This document shows, in pieces, positions 59,862 to 64,000 of a stretch of DNA of 64,000 nt. A program made the position numbers and the translations under genes. The stretch is from Azospirillum brasilense (GTDB lineage: Bacteria > Pseudomonadota > Alphaproteobacteria > Azospirillales > Azospirillaceae): contig NZ_CP059450.1 of assembly GCF_022023855.1 (NCBI RefSeq), forward strand, positions 1,913,001 through 1,977,000. The letters run 5' to 3'. Within the stretch, counting starts at the first letter, position 1; every line of letters begins with the position of its first letter. The notes beneath the pieces are model-generated. The model worked only from the letters and a program-made list of their open reading frames with translations. It searched no databases and had not been told where the DNA came from.

Positions 59862-60515
59862 GGAGGCGTGATGGCCGCCGCGATCCTCACCGGCATGGCG
59901 TTGGAGGCCCGTATCGCCCGGCGCAGCGGGTTGCCCGTCGCCTGCGCCACGGGGGACGCCGCCGCCGCGGAGGCCGCGCATCGGCTGTTGGAAGGCGGAA
60001 CCTGCGGAATCATCAGCTTCGGCATCGCCGGTGGTTTGGCGCCCGACCTGCGGCCCGGCTCGCTGGTTGTAGCGACGGCTGTCGTCGATGAGGACGGTAC
60101 CGTCCATGAAACCTGCCAGCCCTGGCAGAATCGCCTGCACGACGCCTTGCCGCAGGCCCATTCCGGCATGGTGGCGGGGGCGCGGATCCCCGCGGCGACC
60201 GTCGGAGACAAGGCGCGGCTGCGCGCTCTGACCGGTGCCGCGGCGGTCGATCTGGAAAGCCTTGCCGTCGCGCGGGCCTGCCAAGCATGGGGGCGGCCCT
60301 TCGCCGTGCTGCGCGCGGTCGCCGACCCGGCGTGGCGGGCGCTGCCCGCGGCGGCGTTGGCCGGGCTGGACGGGGCGGGGCGCATGGCGCCCGGCGCCGT
60401 GCTGGCGCGGCTGGCCGCCGACCCCCGCGAACTCGTCGCGCTGGGTCGGCTGGCCTGGGACCTGGGCCGCGCCTTGGCGTCACTGCGCGGGGCGGCCCAA
60501 GCCTTTCCCGCCGAC

Positions 60516-61643
<1,128 letters not shown>

Positions 61644-61875
61644 GGTTACGCCTTGCCCTTTCCGTCGTGGATCGCCGTCTGGTGGATCGCCGTCATGCGC
61701 CTATCCCTGAAATTGCGTCGCGCTCCAGTTTGGAACGTCCGGAGACGCGCGGCAGGTAGGTTACTGTATGATACTTGCCGGACTCTGGTGCGGTCCGGCT
61801 CCGCCTTTCATCCTTGGCAAGCCGCAAAACCACAGCGCGCGGGACCGCTGCGCCGGCCGCTGCATTGGTTGACGG

Positions 61876-61899
61876 CCCATAATGGGGCCCATAATGGGG
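61876..61899. promoter_or_regulatory. Tandem CCCATAATGGGG dyads before dxs
   Basis: CCCATAATGGGG occurs twice back to back (61876-61887, 61888-61899); each unit is itself a near-palindrome (CCCAT-A-ATGGG). They end 12 bp before the dxs start codon. It could be an operator or an mRNA element controlling dxs, and it creates extra upstream ATGs. Confidence 0.45.
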
Positions 61900-61911
61900 G
61901 AGGCACCGGCC

Positions 61912-63843
61912 ATGAAGTCCAAGACCCCGAGCAGCAGGACGCCTCTGCTCGACCGGGTGCGCACCCCCCTTGATCTGCGCCGGTTGAAGCCACGCCAACT
62001 GCGGCAGCTGGCCGACGAACTGCGAACCGAGACGATCAGCGCGGTGTCGGTGACCGGCGGTCATCTGGGCGCCGGGCTGGGTGTCGTCGAGCTGACCGTC
62101 GCGCTTCACTACGTTTTCGACACGCCAGCCGACCGGCTGATCTGGGATGTCGGGCACCAGTGCTACCCGCACAAGATCCTGACCGGGCGCCGCGACCGCA
62201 TCCGTACGCTCCGTACCGGAGGAGGATTGAGCGGATTCACGAGACGTACGGAGAGCGCGTACGATCCCTTCGGAGCGGCGCACAGTTCCACCGCCATGTC
62301 GGCGGGGTTGGGCATGGCGGTGGCGCGCGACCGGCTGGGCCGCCGCAACCATGTGGTGGCCGTGGTCGGGGACGGCGCCATGAGCGCCGGCATGGCCTAT
62401 GAGGCGATGAACAACATCGGTTCCGGCGACAGCCGGGTGATCGTGGTGTTGAACGACAACAACATGTCGATCGCCCCGCCGGTCGGCGCCCTGTCGGCCT
62501 ATCTGTCGCGGCTGATCTCCTCCAAACCTTTCCTCACCCTGCGGCACTTCGCGGAGGATCTGGCCGGCCACATGCCGCGTCCTCTGCGCACGGCGGCGCG
62601 GCGGGCGGAGGAGTACGCCCGCGGCATGGTCACCGGCGGCACGCTGTTCGAGGAGATGGGCTTCTACTACATCGGCCCGATCGACGGGCACAATCTGGAC
62701 CATCTGCTGCCGGTGCTGCAGAACGTGCGCGACGCCGGCGACGACAAGCCCGTCCTGATCCACGTCGTCACCAAGAAGGGCAAGGGCTACGGCCCCGCCG
62801 AGGCCTCGGCCGACAAGCTGCACGCGGTCGCCAAGTTCGACGTCGTCACCGGCGCCCAGTCCAAGCCCAAGTCCAACGCCCCGACCTACACCCGCGTCTT
62901 CGCCAACGCCCTGATCGCCGAGGCCGAGCGCGACCCCGGCGTCCTCGCCATCACCGCGGCCATGCCGTCGGGCACCGGGCTCGACCTGTTCGGCCAGCGC
63001 TTCCCCGACCGCTGCTTCGACGTCGGCATCGCCGAGCAGCACGCCGTGACCTTCGCCGCCGGGCTGGCGACCGAGGGCTTCAAGCCCTTCTGCGCCATCT
63101 ACTCGACCTTCCTGCAGCGCGCCTACGACCAGGTGGTGCACGACGTGGTGCTGCAGCGCCTGCCGGTGCGCTTCGCGCTCGACCGCGCCGGTCTGGTCGG
63201 GGCGGACGGGGCGACCCACGCCGGGGCCTTCGACGTCGCCTATCTGGGCTGCCTGCCCGACATCGTGCTGATGGCGGCGGCGGACGAGCTGGAGCTGATG
63301 CACATGGTGGCGACCAGCGCCGCCATCGACGACCGCGCCTCGGCGCTGCGCTACCCGCGCGGCGAGGGGGTGGGGCTGGAGCTGCCGGAGCGCGGCGAGG
63401 TGCTGCCCATCGGCAAGGGCCGCATCCTTCAGGAAGGCACCAAGGTGGCGATCCTCAGCTACGGCACGCGCCTGGCCGAGGCGCGCAAGGCGGCGGCGGA
63501 GCTGGGCGCGCGCGGGCTGTCGACGACGGTGGCCGACGCGCGCTTCGCCAAGCCGCTGGACGAGGAGCTGGTGCGCCGTCTGGCGCTGGAGCACGAGGTG
63601 CTGATCACCATCGAGGAGGGCTCGGTCGGCGGCTTCGGCAGCTTCGTCCTGCAGCATCTGGCGATGGCCGGGCTGCTGGATGGCGGGTTGAAGATCCGCC
63701 CGATGGTCCTGCCCGACCGCTTCCTCGACCATGACAGCCCGGCCAGGCAGTATGAGGAGGCCGGCCTCGCCGCCCGTCACATCGTCGCCATGGCGCTGCA
63801 GGCGCTGGGCAACCACAGCGGGCGGATCGCGACGCTGGGATAG
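61912..63843 (+). CDS. dxs: 1-Deoxy-D-xylulose-5-phosphate synthase
   Basis: A 643-residue protein. ATG 61912 is preferred because GGGAGG lies eight bases upstream; in-frame ATGs at 61882 and 61894 sit in a tandem repeat. TPP site: GDGAMSAGMAYEAMNN (residues about 152-167). Other Dxs marks are VSVTGGHLGAGLGVVELT, DRLIWDVGHQCYPHKIL and FDVGIAEQHAVTFAAGLA (with the catalytic Glu). It makes DXP from pyruvate and glyceraldehyde-3-phosphate, the first step of the MEP isoprenoid pathway that feeds squalene and hopanoids. It is the last gene of the hopanoid locus. Confidence 0.97.
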   Translation: MKSKTPSSRTPLLDRVRTPLDLRRLKPRQLRQLADELRTETISAVSVTGGHLGAGLGVVELTVALHYVFDTPADRLIWDVGHQCYPHKILTGRRDRIRTLRTGGGLSGFTRRTESAYDPFGAAHSSTAMSAGLGMAVARDRLGRRNHVVAVVGDGAMSAGMAYEAMNNIGSGDSRVIVVLNDNNMSIAPPVGALSAYLSRLISSKPFLTLRHFAEDLAGHMPRPLRTAARRAEEYARGMVTGGTLFEEMGFYYIGPIDGHNLDHLLPVLQNVRDAGDDKPVLIHVVTKKGKGYGPAEASADKLHAVAKFDVVTGAQSKPKSNAPTYTRVFANALIAEAERDPGVLAITAAMPSGTGLDLFGQRFPDRCFDVGIAEQHAVTFAAGLATEGFKPFCAIYSTFLQRAYDQVVHDVVLQRLPVRFALDRAGLVGADGATHAGAFDVAYLGCLPDIVLMAAADELELMHMVATSAAIDDRASALRYPRGEGVGLELPERGEVLPIGKGRILQEGTKVAILSYGTRLAEARKAAAELGARGLSTTVADARFAKPLDEELVRRLALEHEVLITIEEGSVGGFGSFVLQHLAMAGLLDGGLKIRPMVLPDRFLDHDSPARQYEEAGLAARHIVAMALQALGNHSGRIATLG

Positions 63844-63848
63844 GAACC

Positions 63849-64000
63849 TTACCGCGCTTCCGGCTTGCGCTTGCTCCGTGCGGCCTTCGCGGATTTTGCC
63901 TTCATGGGCTTGGCGAGGTGTTTCAACTCCTCGTACCGGCTCAGAAAGAGGGCATAAGCTAGGTCGGGGCCGACCGGAACGATCCTGTCCGGGTGGGCGG
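63849..64000 (-). CDS. Hypothetical protein, 3' end only
   Basis: The last 49 codons of a gene entering from the right edge and reading leftward. The visible part is a helical segment (PVGPDLAYALFLSRYEELKH) and a strongly basic tail (KAKSAKAARSKRKPEAR) typical of a nucleic-acid or anchoring tail. Nothing more can be said; it converges on dxs. Confidence 0.5.
   Translation of the reverse strand, partial: AHPDRIVPVGPDLAYALFLSRYEELKHLAKPMKAKSAKAARSKRKPEAR

Overview
The window looks like chromosomal DNA of a high-GC alphaproteobacterium, most likely Azospirillum or a close Rhodospirillales relative. The grounds are the strongly GC-biased third codon positions, GTG starts, alphaproteobacterial families (an NadQ-type NAD regulator, a Fur/Mur-type regulator, an FNR/FixK-type regulator with an anaerobox, DUF2125, DUF2023 next to flavodoxin) and a large hopanoid locus. 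No insertion sequence, prophage or CRISPR array was seen. The genus call is an inference from gene content.

Layout. 1-4.5 kb: the 5' part of an FNR/FixK-type regulator, small hypothetical genes, five tRNA genes (Thr, Ala, Asp, Val, Gln), a TPR-methyltransferase fusion and a glycine-zipper lipoprotein. 4.7-10.8 kb: a large carbohydrate-binding beta-helix protein, a Pmp3/YqaE peptide, a chemotaxis receptor and a phosphoesterase that ends a three-gene operon (FemAB/GNAT-like, ATP-grasp, phosphoesterase; 13.2 to 10.0 kb). 13.7-25.2 kb: a frameshifted Fur-family gene, slyX, a diguanylate cyclase with its inhibition site, a membrane-anchored HNH nuclease, a divergent LysR/EamA pair, a Na/Pi symporter, a sugar epimerase and a MASE3-PAS histidine kinase with its receiver protein.

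25.4-32.9 kb is the most unusual part: a ycaO-tfuA-crp gene train, preceded by a small gene with an excellent ribosome-binding site but a broken reading frame (possible modified-peptide precursor), flanked by two related ribbon-helix-helix genes and followed by a class III nucleotide cyclase fused to an AAA/TPR module. A TGTGA-N6-TCACA site, matching the DNA- and cAMP-contact residues kept in the Crp protein, lies in the divergent promoter region.

33-41 kb: tRNA-Gly, a low-affinity phosphate transporter with its PhoU-like partner, NadQ, RraA-like, a small kinase, a Fur-boxed flavodoxin-DUF2023 operon, and a fosmidomycin-resistance-type exporter divergent from an AraC regulator. 41-50 kb: aconitase B, a yjfK-yjfL-yjfJ-like (DUF2491, DUF350, PspA) membrane-stress module, a 55-residue protein, an M16 protease and DUF2125. 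50-64 kb: hopanoid biosynthesis and transport (hpnA, hpnM, hpnN, shc, hpnG, hpnH) with dxs supplying isoprenoid precursor; a sulfotransferase, a beta-propeller protein and a DUF2141 protein are interleaved. shc makes the hopanoid core, hpnH/hpnG build the side chain, hpnN/hpnM are linked to moving hopanoids to the outer membrane, and dxs feeds the upstream MEP pathway.

Two single-base frame disruptions and one possible ATC start codon occur in the window. They may be real, but base-calling errors should be excluded first.
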